Position numbers and translations under genes: made by a program | Notes under the pieces: generated by a model | The model's database searches: none | Told to the model about the DNA's origin: nothing | Seen by the model: the letters and a program-made list of their open reading frames with translations, nothing else | NCBI RefSeq assembly: GCF_000369505.1 | Contig: NZ_KB850055.1 | Span: 806,001 to 870,000, forward strand | From: Acinetobacter sp. NIPH 298 | GTDB taxonomy: Bacteria > Pseudomonadota > Gammaproteobacteria > Pseudomonadales > Moraxellaceae | Reading direction: 5' to 3' | Length of the DNA stretch: 64,000 bases | Shown here: positions 36,018 to 44,596 of the stretch, in pieces | Position numbering within the stretch: the stretch's first letter is position 1 | Layout: each line of letters starts with the position of its first letter

Positions 36018-36947
36018 CTAGAGAATTAATTCAGAACATGGCCAGCTTTGATTTTGTATAAGCGTTTTAACACAAGCTTTTATGGCTGATTTAGCAGCTA
36101 ATGCAGCAGGGGACAATTGTTCTTCGGCGAGACTTACTAAATAATTGATACGTTCAATTTCTGGGTCTACGATTTTAAGTAGCTGTAATTTATGTTTATA
36201 TTCTTGTAGACAAGCACTCCCCGGACGAATGCTTACTAGGTCCAGATGAATAAGACTATCCATGAGTAAATGTAAGCCATCAATCTCATAAGCAACGTTC
36301 ACTACACCAATCTTATGTTCCAAGAACTTTCTCAAACTATGTCTTTGACGAGGTAGAACTAAGGGGATATCACCGATGTGTTGAGACTGAATCACACCAC
36401 TATCGATACAGTCATTAAGATGATGTTTTTCTAACACTTCTCTACGTCCCATTAAATACATTTGCTCTCTAACCAATGGTTGTATAGACCATTGCCTGTC
36501 TACTTCATTGGTAAAAATAATGGCGAGATCAAGTTGACGTGAATTAATCGCTTGTATCAGATTACCTGATAAGGTTTCTATCATTTCAAGACGGATATCA
36601 GGATAGCGTTCTGACATCAATTTCATTAATGGTATTCCCAATAAAGCCGTAATTGTTGGGGGTAAACCAATACTGACATGGCCTGAAAGTCTTGCTGAGT
36701 GTGCCGCATCAATTGCAAAGTTGATCTGTCTTAGAATTAATTGTGAATGTTTTAAAAATGCGAGTCCTGCTGGTGTTGGTGATACTCCAAAAGCATTCCG
36801 CTGTAATAAACGTATACTTAATTCTTGCTCAAGCTTACTGATCTGCTGACTAATAGCCGATGCACCAATATCAAGTTTTTGGGCAGCTTTTCCAATACTT
36901 CCAGCTTCAACCACTGTTAAAAAGTATTTTATTTGTTTAATTTCCAT
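36018..36947 (-). CDS. LysR-family regulator of the tricarboxylate locus
   Basis: The 309-aa regulator has an N-terminal winged helix ('KQIKYFLTVVEAGSIGKAAQ', 'GASAISQQISKLEQEL') and a LysR substrate-binding domain (residues ~90-300, starting 'GHVSIGLPPTITALLG'). It is divergent from the tcuA-stub/TctCBA block at 37.3-40.7 kb and upstream of the isomerase-like gene on its own strand. It is therefore the probable regulator of both. The effector would be a tricarboxylate such as aconitate or citrate, by inference from context. Confidence 0.9.
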   Translation of the reverse strand: MEIKQIKYFLTVVEAGSIGKAAQKLDIGASAISQQISKLEQELSIRLLQRNAFGVSPTPAGLAFLKHSQLILRQINFAIDAAHSARLSGHVSIGLPPTITALLGIPLMKLMSERYPDIRLEMIETLSGNLIQAINSRQLDLAIIFTNEVDRQWSIQPLVREQMYLMGRREVLEKHHLNDCIDSGVIQSQHIGDIPLVLPRQRHSLRKFLEHKIGVVNVAYEIDGLHLLMDSLIHLDLVSIRPGSACLQEYKHKLQLLKIVDPEIERINYLVSLAEEQLSPAALAAKSAIKACVKTLIQNQSWPCSELIL

Positions 36948-37320
36948 GAAAAAATTCTCTAAGCATCCATGTTAAATTTTTCAAAAAATATTACTCAACA
37001 TATCAAGTAATATAACTTTAACAGTGTCTACAAAATTAATGATTATTCAAGCAAAAAATATATTGATCTTGAGTCAAGAGAATGCAATTTCTTAGTTCTA
37101 AAGATTTAGGGCATATTTTTAAAAATAATATTTTTGTTAGTTTTTTTATATTACTTAAATTAAAACAATATTTTATTTTTATTTTTTGTGGATCTAATTA
37201 ATGAAAAACACTATGAAATTCAACACTATTTAAAATAATTAAATACCCCTTTAATTCCTCGCTATCACAGAAGTTCCCTTTTTCAAATTAAAGTAAGGAA
37301 AATTTGAGAGGGAAGAGATC
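36948..37320. other. Divergent promoter region between LysR and tcuA stub
   Basis: This AT-rich intergenic region has no ORF. It must hold the LysR-gene promoter and the LysR-controlled promoter of the transporter block. A GAGAGGGAAG ribosome-binding site sits just before the tcuA-like ATG at 37321. Confidence 0.45.
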
Positions 37321-37561
37321 GATGCACGATGTTCTCATTGTTGGCAGCGGGAATGCTGCGTTAAACCAGAAATGTTTGCATGCTTGTGAATGTGCAAAGT
37401 CACATGAATTTGCTGTGGATACTCATCATACAAAGACAAAAGTTAGTTTAGAAACGCATACGAATTTTATCGTATTCACGGTATTTGCTTATATCTATAA
37501 AAAGTTACTAATAACGCCAATTTCAGTTGGGTTGAGGCCTCATTTTTTATTGTTAGGTTAA
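37321..37561 (+). pseudogene. tcuA: N-terminal stub of an FAD-dependent tricarballylate dehydrogenase-like gene
   Basis: An ATG with a strong purine-rich ribosome-binding site opens 'MHDVLIVGSGNAAL', the dinucleotide-binding start typical of TcuA (usual form DVLVVGGGNAAL). After about 14 codons the similarity ends abruptly and the frame continues into unrelated sequence. More than 400 codons are missing, so a deletion has removed the enzyme and joined its promoter and start to sequence upstream of tctC. It shows that this locus once had a tricarballylate/aconitate-type dehydrogenase. Confidence 0.55.
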
Positions 37562-37683
37562 AACCCACTGTTTAAAAAAGAATTTCAAAAAAGTTCAAAT
37601 CACCAAGACCAAACAAAGGCCATGGAGGTCCCCAAATGGTAGTAGGAAAAACTGTAATGGATGACTTAAAGGATATTTTTATA

Positions 37684-38676
37684 ATGAAAAAACTTTCATT
37701 CGCTTTAGTGGCATGTTCGAGCTTGATTTTTACTGGATGTAATACAGGTAGTGCTGCAAAGGAAGTGGGGCAGCCTAAACGTCCTGAATGTATTGCCCCT
37801 GCAAAGCCCGGTGGTGGTCTGGATATGACTTGCAAATTGATCCAATCAGGTTTTAAAGAAACTGAGGTTTTGAATGATCCAATTCGTGTGACTTATATGC
37901 CCGGCGGTGTAGGAGCGGTTGCTTATAATAAAATTGTAGGCAATGACCCTGCCAATAATGAGGCAGTGATTGCATTTTCCACAGGGTCATTACTTAATCT
38001 CGCCCAAGGTAAATTTGGAAATTTTACAGAGAAAGATGTGAAATGGCTTTCAGGTGTTGCCGTCGATTATGGTCTGGTCGCCGTGCATAAAGATTCTCCC
38101 TACCAAACTTTAGATGATCTCATAAAGGATCTACAAAAAAATCCTAAGGGAATTAGTTTTGGTGGTGCTGGAAGTGTAGGTGGTCAGGATTGGATGCAAT
38201 CAGCAATGCTTGCCAAAAAGGCAGGAATTAATCCAACTGATATGAGCTTTGTTGCTTTGGAGGGAGGTGGCGAGGTTTTAACGGCACTTTTAGGTCAGCA
38301 TGTCAAAGTGGCGGTTGGAAATATCAGTGAAGTCAGTTCAAATTTAGAAGCGGGAAGAATACGAGTGCTTGCTGTATTTGCAAATGAGCGTTTACAAGGC
38401 AAATTTTCAAACTTACCAACTGCGAAAGAGCAGGGCTATGATATTGAATGGCCCGTGATTCGCGGCTTTTATATGGGTCCTAAAGTCAGTGATGATGCTT
38501 ATCAATGGTGGAAAACCTCATTTGATAAAATGATGGAAAACAAAAAATTCGAAACCGTTCGTAATAATCAAGATCTTTTGCCATTTGCACTGACTGGCGA
38601 CCAAATCACAGCTTATGTTTATAAGCAAACTGACCAAATGCGTCAATTATCTGCTGAATATAAATTATCAAAATAA
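37684..38676 (+). CDS. tctC: Tripartite tricarboxylate transporter substrate-binding protein
   Basis: This Bug-family periplasmic binding protein feeds tricarboxylate to TctAB. The start at 37684 gives a clean lipoprotein signal ending in the lipobox 'FTGC' (Cys ~18), with AAAGGA upstream; the longer frame from 37636 would bury it. 'CIAPAKPGGGLDMTCKL' is the family's first substrate loop, then 'YMPGGVGAVAYNKI' and 'GGAGSVGGQDW'. The 330-aa length is normal. A hairpin with a T-run separates it from tctB, consistent with higher expression of the binding protein. Confidence 0.9.
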   Translation: MKKLSFALVACSSLIFTGCNTGSAAKEVGQPKRPECIAPAKPGGGLDMTCKLIQSGFKETEVLNDPIRVTYMPGGVGAVAYNKIVGNDPANNEAVIAFSTGSLLNLAQGKFGNFTEKDVKWLSGVAVDYGLVAVHKDSPYQTLDDLIKDLQKNPKGISFGGAGSVGGQDWMQSAMLAKKAGINPTDMSFVALEGGGEVLTALLGQHVKVAVGNISEVSSNLEAGRIRVLAVFANERLQGKFSNLPTAKEQGYDIEWPVIRGFYMGPKVSDDAYQWWKTSFDKMMENKKFETVRNNQDLLPFALTGDQITAYVYKQTDQMRQLSAEYKLSK

Positions 38677-38685
38677 TCAATGAAT

Positions 38686-38715
38686 AAGTACCAGACCACA
38701 GGTTTGGTACTTTTT
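38686..38715 (+). terminator. Attenuator-like terminator between tctC and tctB
   Basis: AAGTACCAGACC and GGTTTGGTACTT form a 12-bp stem with one G-T pair and an ACA loop, followed by TTTTTG. It lies inside the operon, so it probably reduces transcription of the membrane subunits rather than ending it. Confidence 0.75.
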
Positions 38716-38734
38716 GTTGTGTTAAGGAATAGTG

Positions 38735-39178
38735 ATGAAATCAGAACGTATCCTAACGGGGATTATTGCCCTTTGTGGTTTGGGTTTGGTGATTTATGCA
38801 AGTAACTTTGATGCCCCAATTTCCTATGACTCTGTTGGCCCTAGAGCCTTTCCAATTTTGATTATGGGACTGATCACTGCAAGCGCAACTTATTTGACGG
38901 TTAGACCCTCGATTATGTTTGAACCAGTTGAACTGGGTTGGAGCAAACATTTAGTTTTTAAAATTGCATTGTGTGCACTTGCGTTGACCTTGTATGCCGC
39001 TTTATTTGAGTTGTTGGGATTCATTATTGCAACAACACTACTGACGATCGCGCTCGGAAAACTGTTTAAAGGGAAAACACTTCCCACCATTATCACCGCC
39101 TGTATTTTAGGTATTACAACTTATTATTTATTTGACCGTGTATTAGATGTGCCATTACCAATGGGACTGTTGGGTTAA
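38735..39178 (+). CDS. tctB: Tripartite tricarboxylate transporter small membrane subunit
   Basis: The 147-aa protein has four hydrophobic segments, the size and layout of TctB. The conserved start 'SYDSVGPRAFPILIMGLI' after the first helix is characteristic ('GPxxfP' motif). The ATG at 38735 is preferred over the overlapping GTG at 38732, with AAGGA upstream. It is followed after 13 bases by tctA. TctB and TctA form the sodium- or proton-coupled permease supplied by TctC. Confidence 0.88.
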   Translation: MKSERILTGIIALCGLGLVIYASNFDAPISYDSVGPRAFPILIMGLITASATYLTVRPSIMFEPVELGWSKHLVFKIALCALALTLYAALFELLGFIIATTLLTIALGKLFKGKTLPTIITACILGITTYYLFDRVLDVPLPMGLLG

Positions 39179-39191
39179 GGATGACAACTTT

Positions 39192-40694
39192 ATGGACATA
39201 TTAAGTTTTTTAATGACCGGTTTTGAAGTTGCATTGCAGCCACAGAACTTATTAATCGCATTTATTGGTGCATTTATTGGGACGATTGTGGGATTGCTGC
39301 CGGGCTTAGGGCCTATTAACGGTGTTGCCATACTTTTACCGTTTGCATACGCGTTGGGTTTACCTGTGGAAAGTGCTTTGATCTTACTTTCCGCAGTTTA
39401 TCTCGGTTGCGAATATGGGGGGCGAATATCAGCAATTTTGATTAATGTTCCCGGTGATGCAGGTGCAATTATGACCACTTTGGATGGTTATCCTTTAGCA
39501 CAGCAAGGCAAAGCGGGCATTGCGCTATCCCTTTCATCCGTAAGCTCATTTATTGGAAGCTTGGTTGCCTTTATTGGAATTGTTTTCTTTGCGCCTATTC
39601 TCGCAAACTGGGCAATTGCATTTGGACCTGCTGAATACTTTGCTTTGATGGTCTTTGCGATCGTGTGTTTAACTGGCTTAGTGAGTACACAACCTTTTAA
39701 AACATTAATCATGGCTTTAATGGGCTTAGGTTTATCAACGGTTGGGATGGATGCGATCACAGGTGTCTATCGCTTTACCTTTGATAGTGTTGGTTTAAGT
39801 GATGGCATCGCATTTACAACAATTGTGATCGGCTTATTTAGTGTCAGTGAAATCCTTCTGTTACTTGAAAGAACAACCATTGGAAAAGTAGTACTCGCTC
39901 AAGGTAAGAGATCTTTATTCAACTTTAAAGAGCTTATGAGTTCTTTAGCAACGATCATGCGAAGTTCGTTAATTGGATTTTTCTCAGGAATTTTACCAGG
40001 TGCGGGTGCCAGCGTTGCGAGTGCTATGGCCTATACCACTGAACGTAAATTGGCTGGTGAAAAAGGTAAGTTTGGTCAGGGTGATCTAAGAGGATTGGCT
40101 GCTCCCGAAAGTGCGAATAATGCTGCTGCCTGTGGATCATTTATTCCAATGTTAACCTTGGGTGTACCGGGTTCGGGTACGACTGCCGTTATGATGGGCG
40201 CTTTGACTTTGTATAATATTACGCCGGGTCCTCAATTATTTTCAGAGCAACCCGTATTAGTCTGGGCACTGATTGCTTCACTCATGGTTGGGAATATTAT
40301 TCTTCTGGTCCTGAATTTGCCGTTGGTTGGCTTTTTTGCCAAGTTACTCAATATTCCTAACTATATTCTTATCCCCGTGATTGCAACTGTTAGCTTTGTG
40401 GGTGTTTATGCAATTCATAGTACGATCTTTGATTTATTACTTTGCATTGGCTTAGGCGTTGTTGGTTATGTATTGAGGAAATTCGATTTTCCATTGGCAC
40501 CCTTAATTTTAGGTTTTGTTCTCGGTGAATTGATGGAGTCAAATCTACGCCGTGCGCTTTCTATTTCCCATGGTGAGTTAAGCATTTTGTGGGGTAGCAA
40601 TATAAGTATAGGGTTATGGGTGATGTCTGGACTGCTCTTGATATTACCTTTTGTAAGAAAATACTTATTCATTAAGAAAAATATGCATAAGTAA
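39192..40694 (+). CDS. tctA: Tripartite tricarboxylate transporter large permease subunit
   Basis: The 500-aa polytopic membrane protein has about twelve hydrophobic segments. Family signatures include 'GLLPGLGPINGVAILLP', 'YGGRISAILINVPGDAGA' and their second-half counterparts 'GILPGAGASVASAMAY' and 'TLGVPGSGTTAVMMGAL', which reflect the internal repeat of TctA. The start at 39192 follows AAGGATGAC; the longer in-frame start at 39147 would overlap tctB and lacks a site. It is the last gene of the operon, with a strong terminator after it. Confidence 0.92.
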   Translation: MDILSFLMTGFEVALQPQNLLIAFIGAFIGTIVGLLPGLGPINGVAILLPFAYALGLPVESALILLSAVYLGCEYGGRISAILINVPGDAGAIMTTLDGYPLAQQGKAGIALSLSSVSSFIGSLVAFIGIVFFAPILANWAIAFGPAEYFALMVFAIVCLTGLVSTQPFKTLIMALMGLGLSTVGMDAITGVYRFTFDSVGLSDGIAFTTIVIGLFSVSEILLLLERTTIGKVVLAQGKRSLFNFKELMSSLATIMRSSLIGFFSGILPGAGASVASAMAYTTERKLAGEKGKFGQGDLRGLAAPESANNAAACGSFIPMLTLGVPGSGTTAVMMGALTLYNITPGPQLFSEQPVLVWALIASLMVGNIILLVLNLPLVGFFAKLLNIPNYILIPVIATVSFVGVYAIHSTIFDLLLCIGLGVVGYVLRKFDFPLAPLILGFVLGELMESNLRRALSISHGELSILWGSNISIGLWVMSGLLLILPFVRKYLFIKKNMHK

Positions 40695-40701
40695 CGTCTT
40701 T

Positions 40702-40727
40702 AAGGTCAGGATTCCTGACCTTTTTTT
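40702..40727 (+). terminator. Intrinsic terminator of the tct operon
   Basis: AAGGTCAGG and CCTGACCTT form a perfect 9-bp stem with a 3-base loop, followed by seven T. Confidence 0.9.
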
Positions 40728-40770
40728 AATGAATATAAAACTAAATCTGATTGAATTTTTTAGATACTTT

Positions 40771-41180
40771 GGGCTTTGTTGCACAAACTTATCTCTAAGG
40801 GGTTATTCAGAAAAAAAATTCTCAAATGAATAATCCTGTATCTAAAATCTATCGTACGCCAATTGGTCTTCTTACAACAAAACTTTGATTAATCGAGGGA
40901 ACATCACGGTATGGTTTGATCCCAACACTCGATGGTATGCTGAATCAAGATGTTGAAACCCGGCAAATACGAGCAGTTCAATTGACCACAAACAATGTTA
41001 GTGATTTCCAAGTACTTAGTGATTTACTAAATAAAATCTCTGAAGACAAACCGATTAATTGTTTTAAACCGATGGTGTTGAGGATATGAAACACTGTTGA
41101 AAAGTTATTTCAAATTGACAATTCCATGCAGTGATTTCACCAAGAAAAATGCTAAGCATTGGAAAAATACAAGAACACAT
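40771..41180 (+). mobile_element. Degenerate IS5-family remnant
   Basis: The left end GGGCTTTGTTGCACAAAC is identical to that of the complete IS at 41740. Translation fragments match the same kind of transposase with many stops and deletions: 'NNPVSKIYRTPI', 'ITVWFDPNT', 'RQIRAVQLTTNNVSD' and 'AVISPRKNAKHWKNT'. The region between codons ~45 and ~155 is missing, as is the right end. It is older than the element at 41740 and inactive. It lies immediately downstream of the tct operon terminator. Confidence 0.85.
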
Positions 41181-41185
41181 TTGAA

Positions 41186-41210
41186 ATAGAGCCTCACAAG
41201 GAGGCTCTAT
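41186..41210 (-). terminator. Hairpin downstream of the truncated minus-strand gene
   Basis: ATAGAGCCTC and GAGGCTCTAT form a perfect 10-bp stem with a 5-base loop; on the minus strand it is followed by TTTC. It lies 56 bp after the stop at 41267 and probably terminates that gene. Confidence 0.6.
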
Positions 41211-41266
41211 AGTATTTTATGCCTAAAAAAGCCAACTGTATTAATATAGGTCCGATTCTACAGTTT

Positions 41267-41739
41267 TTAGGTTCCATTACATTCTAAGTTGTTGATCTTA
41301 TCTTGGCTAAGGTATTGAATGTTTGGTAAATAATCACCCATGATTGACTTTTCATCTCCCCAAGTTTCAGTATTTTGTACTGCTTGATTGAAGCCTTGGT
41401 TGGGGAGTAAATTTCTCATAATCAATAATCCAAAATCTTCATGACCATAATCTTGACCTTCGGGACTCTTTAAACCACTACCACGAGGTGATAAAGCTAA
41501 GAATTTATAACCACATTCTTCGGTAGCATTTTTTGGACGATCTTCAGGTAAAGATACAATAATTTTATATTTTCCTTCAGCATCTAAGTTCTTGCTTAAA
41601 TCACCATCATATAAGCAATAGTTCGTTGCAGTAGAAGTGATTTCATTGGTACAAATAGAAAGATAACGTAGATCACTAGAAGTTAAAACTTCTTCGTTAT
41701 TTTGTGTTGCTGGAGTTTTTGGTAATTTTCCATCTAATA
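41267..41739 (-). pseudogene. Hypothetical protein, 5' end removed at IS junction
   Basis: About 157 C-terminal codons remain, ending at 41267, with the 5' part replaced by the IS that begins at 41740. The remaining protein has four Cys ('SICTNE', 'YCLYDG', 'EECGYK', final 'LECNG') and a conserved-looking stretch 'FLALSPRGSGLKSPEGQDYG', suggesting an exported protein with disulfides. The open frame runs on into the IS but that part is not its own sequence. The family is not recognised. Its start is not found on the other side of the IS, so this is not a simple insertion. Confidence 0.6.
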
Positions 41740-42780
41740 GGGCTTTGTTGCACAAACCTATCTGTAAAGGGTTTTTCAGCGATATAATTTTCAAATGAAG
41801 AAGCCTGCACACAAAATCTACCGCACAACCAATTGGCCCGCATATAACCGAGCACTCATGAGTCGCGGAAATATTGCCATTTGGTTTGATCCTGCTACGC
41901 AATGGTATGCTCCGTCCATCGGTAAACAAGGGCGAAATCAAACCTACTCCGACGCAGCCATCCAATGCTGCTTAATGATTAAATCCTTATTCCGTCTGTC
42001 TTTACGTATGGTCACTGGCTTTGTGCAAAGTCTGATTAAACTTTGCGGATTAAATTGGATAGCTCCAGATTACACCACGCTTTGTAGAAGACAAAAGCAT
42101 ATTGATATTGTAATCAGCTACCAAAAAAGTAGCGATGGGCTGCATCTACTCATGGACTCTACAGGCATGAAGTTTCTAGGTGAGGGCGAATGGAAACGCA
42201 AGAAACATGGACCTGAATATCGTCGCCAATGGCGTAAACTTCATATTGGTATAGATGCTAAAACCCTACAAATACGAGCAGTTCAGCTTACAACCAATAA
42301 TGTCAGTGATTCACAGGTGCTTGGTGATTTACTTAATCAGATTCCACAAGATGAGCAGATTAACTCTGTTTATACCGATGGAGCTTATGACACCAAGCAA
42401 TGCCGTCAGGTCATTGCAGATCGGCAAGCGCATGCGGTGATTCCACCTAGAAAAAATGCGAAACCATGGAAAGATACAAAGAGTAGCTCGCTAGAGCGAA
42501 ATGAATTACTTCGAACAATTAAACGTTTAGGCAGGACACTATGGAAAAAATGGTCAGGCTATCATCGGCGAAGTTTGGTTGAAACTAAGATGCATTGCAT
42601 CAAATTATTAGGAGATAAACTCAGTGCAAGGAGTTTTGATAGCCAAGTCAATGAGATCCATGCACGTGTGGCAGTCCTTAACAGATTTACGGAATTAGGT
42701 CGACCACTTACCCAAGTTACGCCTTAAATTTGGCTCAATTAGGGGCGCTTTGCATTTCAAATCTTTGTGCAACAAAGCCC
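41740..42780 (+). mobile_element. Complete IS5-family insertion sequence, 1041 bp
   Basis: Terminal inverted repeats are GGGCTTTGTTGCACAAA at the left and TTTGTGCAACAAAGCCC at the right, perfect over 17 bp. A single transposase gene fills the element. Length and organisation match the ~1.04 kb IS5-family elements of Acinetobacter such as IS17, by recollection. No obvious target-site duplication flanks it (ATA at the left, TGT at the right). This and the two truncated neighbours suggest a deletion or recombination at the IS rather than a clean insertion. Confidence 0.92.
41795..42727 (+). CDS. IS5-family transposase
   Basis: This 310-aa DDE transposase catalyses movement of the surrounding IS. 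The catalytic residues are all present: Asp121 in 'LLMDSTGMKF', Asp195 in 'SVYTDGAYDT' and Glu263 in 'YHRRSLVETKMHCIK', the IS4/IS5 Y-R-E signature. The N-terminal half has the conserved 'GRNQTYSDAAIQCCLMIKSL' helix. The ORF is intact and full length, so the element is probably active. The two remnants at 13126 and 40771 encode parts of close relatives. Confidence 0.95.
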   Translation: MKKPAHKIYRTTNWPAYNRALMSRGNIAIWFDPATQWYAPSIGKQGRNQTYSDAAIQCCLMIKSLFRLSLRMVTGFVQSLIKLCGLNWIAPDYTTLCRRQKHIDIVISYQKSSDGLHLLMDSTGMKFLGEGEWKRKKHGPEYRRQWRKLHIGIDAKTLQIRAVQLTTNNVSDSQVLGDLLNQIPQDEQINSVYTDGAYDTKQCRQVIADRQAHAVIPPRKNAKPWKDTKSSSLERNELLRTIKRLGRTLWKKWSGYHRRSLVETKMHCIKLLGDKLSARSFDSQVNEIHARVAVLNRFTELGRPLTQVTP

Positions 42781-42781
42781 T

Positions 42782-43942
42782 GTAGATGGATTGGACTTAG
42801 TATTTTATAATGTACCACATGCCGAAGCACCAGCTGAGTTAACTTTCGCGATACCATCAATGAAAGCATATTGTGGTTCAGAAATTGTTGCACACACTTT
42901 ACATAACCTTTATACACTCCGTGGCGCTAAAGTCCGTGATACTTTAAAGTGGGTGGGCTATCTTGATCAAGCATTAGATCATACGCAAGATACTGAAATT
43001 TTCTTTGCACAACATCATTGGCCTGTGTGGGGCAATAAAAACATCCAAAAATTTATAACAGTGCAACGGGATAGTTATAAATTTATACATGATCAGACTG
43101 TTCGTATGATCAATGCAGGAATGAATGGTGCTGAAATTGCAGAAGCTATTAAATTTCCAGAAACATTGGATCAAGAACTTAGCATCCACGGTTACTATGG
43201 TACTTTAAAACATAATGCTAGGGCGGTGTATCAATATTACATGGGGTGGTTTGATGCGAACCCTGCAAATTTAGATAGTTTGCCACCAACTCAAGTAGCT
43301 AAAGAGTATGTGGAATTAGCTGGTGGTGAAAATGCTATGATTAAATTAGCGCAAAAGGCATATACTCAGGCGAATTATCGTTGGGCTGCAGAACTATTGA
43401 AGCATGTACTAAACTATAATCCAAATAATAAACAAGCTAAAGATTTACAGATAAAGACATTCAGCCAACTTGGATATATGGCGGAAGCATCCACTTGGCG
43501 GAATTTTTATTTAACTGGTGCTATGGAACTTGAAACAGGTGCTCCTAGAAAAGGTGTATCAACTGAAATGTTATTAGAAATGCTTGAACATACACCTATT
43601 GAGCGTTTTCTTGAATCAATGGCAGCAAGTCTTAATGCAGATCGTGCTAAAGATGTGGATATGGTCATTAATTTAGTTTTTTCAGATTTAAATGAAAGCT
43701 ATCAAATTTCGGTTAAAAATTCTGTTATGCACTTTAAAGCTGTGCCAAAAGCCGAAAATGTCCATACAACATTGACACTGACTAAACCATTTTTCCTTAA
43801 AATGGTGACAGGGCAAAGTGGAGCATTAGATTTGATGTTCTCTAAAGAAACAAAAATAGATGGGAGTCGATTAGATTTGCGTCGTTTCTTTTCGTTGATT
43901 GATAAAGCTCCTGGAACTTTCCCTATAGTCACTAGAAAATGA
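42782..43942 (+). pseudogene. Alkyl sulfatase (SdsA-type) lacking its N-terminal half
   Basis: The remaining ~386 codons match the C-terminal part of linear primary-alkyl sulfatases: the end of the metallo-beta-lactamase domain ('YNVPHAEAPAELTFAIP', 'FFAQHHWPVWG'), the helical dimerisation domain ('ELAGGENAMIKLAQKAY', 'QANYRWAAELLKHVL') and the SCP2-like domain ('TTLTLTKPFFLKMVTGQSGAL'). The His-x-His-x-Asp-His zinc motif lay in the lost ~260 residues. The frame is open into the IS right end, where a GTG at 42767 could start a short fusion, but without the zinc site it should be inactive. Confidence 0.85.
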
Positions 43943-44071
43943 TTTTAGTTATTATTTATGGAAATTTTTATTAGAGACTGTTGGACTCTTATTAAAGAAG
44001 CCAAATAAATATACAAGCTAAAGCCATGAAATTTCCTAATTACACTTTAGCTTGTTATATCGAGTGACTAT

Positions 44072-44312
44072 TCCTTTGGTCGTTTATGGGCAATTACATG
44101 CTTACAGACATCACGATGATAATCGGTTTTATCTGCTGACCAGTCACGGAAAGTAGATCTATGTGGTAATTATTCGATTTTGTTTAGAATCAATTAAGTA
44201 TCCAAGCATGTGTATTTTTAAAAATACGTAAGCATAGACCATCAATACTCCCAACGGCTTGCTTGTCATCAGCTTTCAAATTTGCTGAGAGTTCTTTCGC
44301 TTTTTCATAGCC
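44072..44312 (-). pseudogene. Fragments of a P4-type tyrosine integrase
   Basis: On the minus strand 44312-44192 reads 'AVGSIDGLCLRIFKNTHAWIL', the arm-type DNA-binding N-terminus of P4-like integrases. Then 44166-44072 reads 'HRSTFRDWSADKTDYHRDVC' followed by 'HVIAH', the catalytic-domain stretch with the conserved His-x-x-Arg, which in intact enzymes lies ~250 residues further on. Frames are broken and the middle is missing. It marks the former edge of an integrated element. No tRNA gene is visible beside it in the window. Confidence 0.65.
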
Positions 44313-44394
44313 TTAATTTTGCCTCTATAAAGTAATCAAAATAAGAAGATTGGACTAAAAATCATAACAATCCATTTACAAACACATTAATGTA

Positions 44395-44413
44395 AATGAT
44401 AATTAATATCATT
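44395..44413 (+). promoter_or_regulatory. Fur box upstream of TonB-dependent receptor
   Basis: AATGATA-ATTAA-TATCATT is a perfect 7-bp inverted repeat with 5-base centre, matching the 19-bp Fur consensus (GATAATGATAATCATTATC) well. It is about 185 bp upstream of the ATG at 44597, so the mRNA would have a long leader or the promoter lies near the box. Confidence 0.75.
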
Positions 44414-44596
44414 AATGCTGTGTTGCATTGTTTATTCTAATGTTATGCATTTTTAACCATTCTCAGACGGTCTTTGCTTTAAGAAATAGTGATGCGATAA
44501 CGTACTTTAAATAAGTTATTGATTTCAATTTTTCTAGCTTAGAGGTCAGTTGTGTTTAGAACAACTTATGATCTTGATTAAATTTAGTGAACCTAT

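Larger units (their letters stand above)
43943..44596. other. Region between alkyl sulfatase remnant and TonB receptor
   Basis: There is no intact gene here. It contains the integrase fragments described above (44072-44312) and, from about 44340, the promoter region of the TonB receptor with a Fur-like palindrome at 44395. Confidence 0.6.

Noticed and set aside
41267..41965. Full 232-aa minus-strand gene extending into the IS
   Set aside because: The first ~75 codons are antisense to the transposase gene; only the part up to 41739 is gene sequence.
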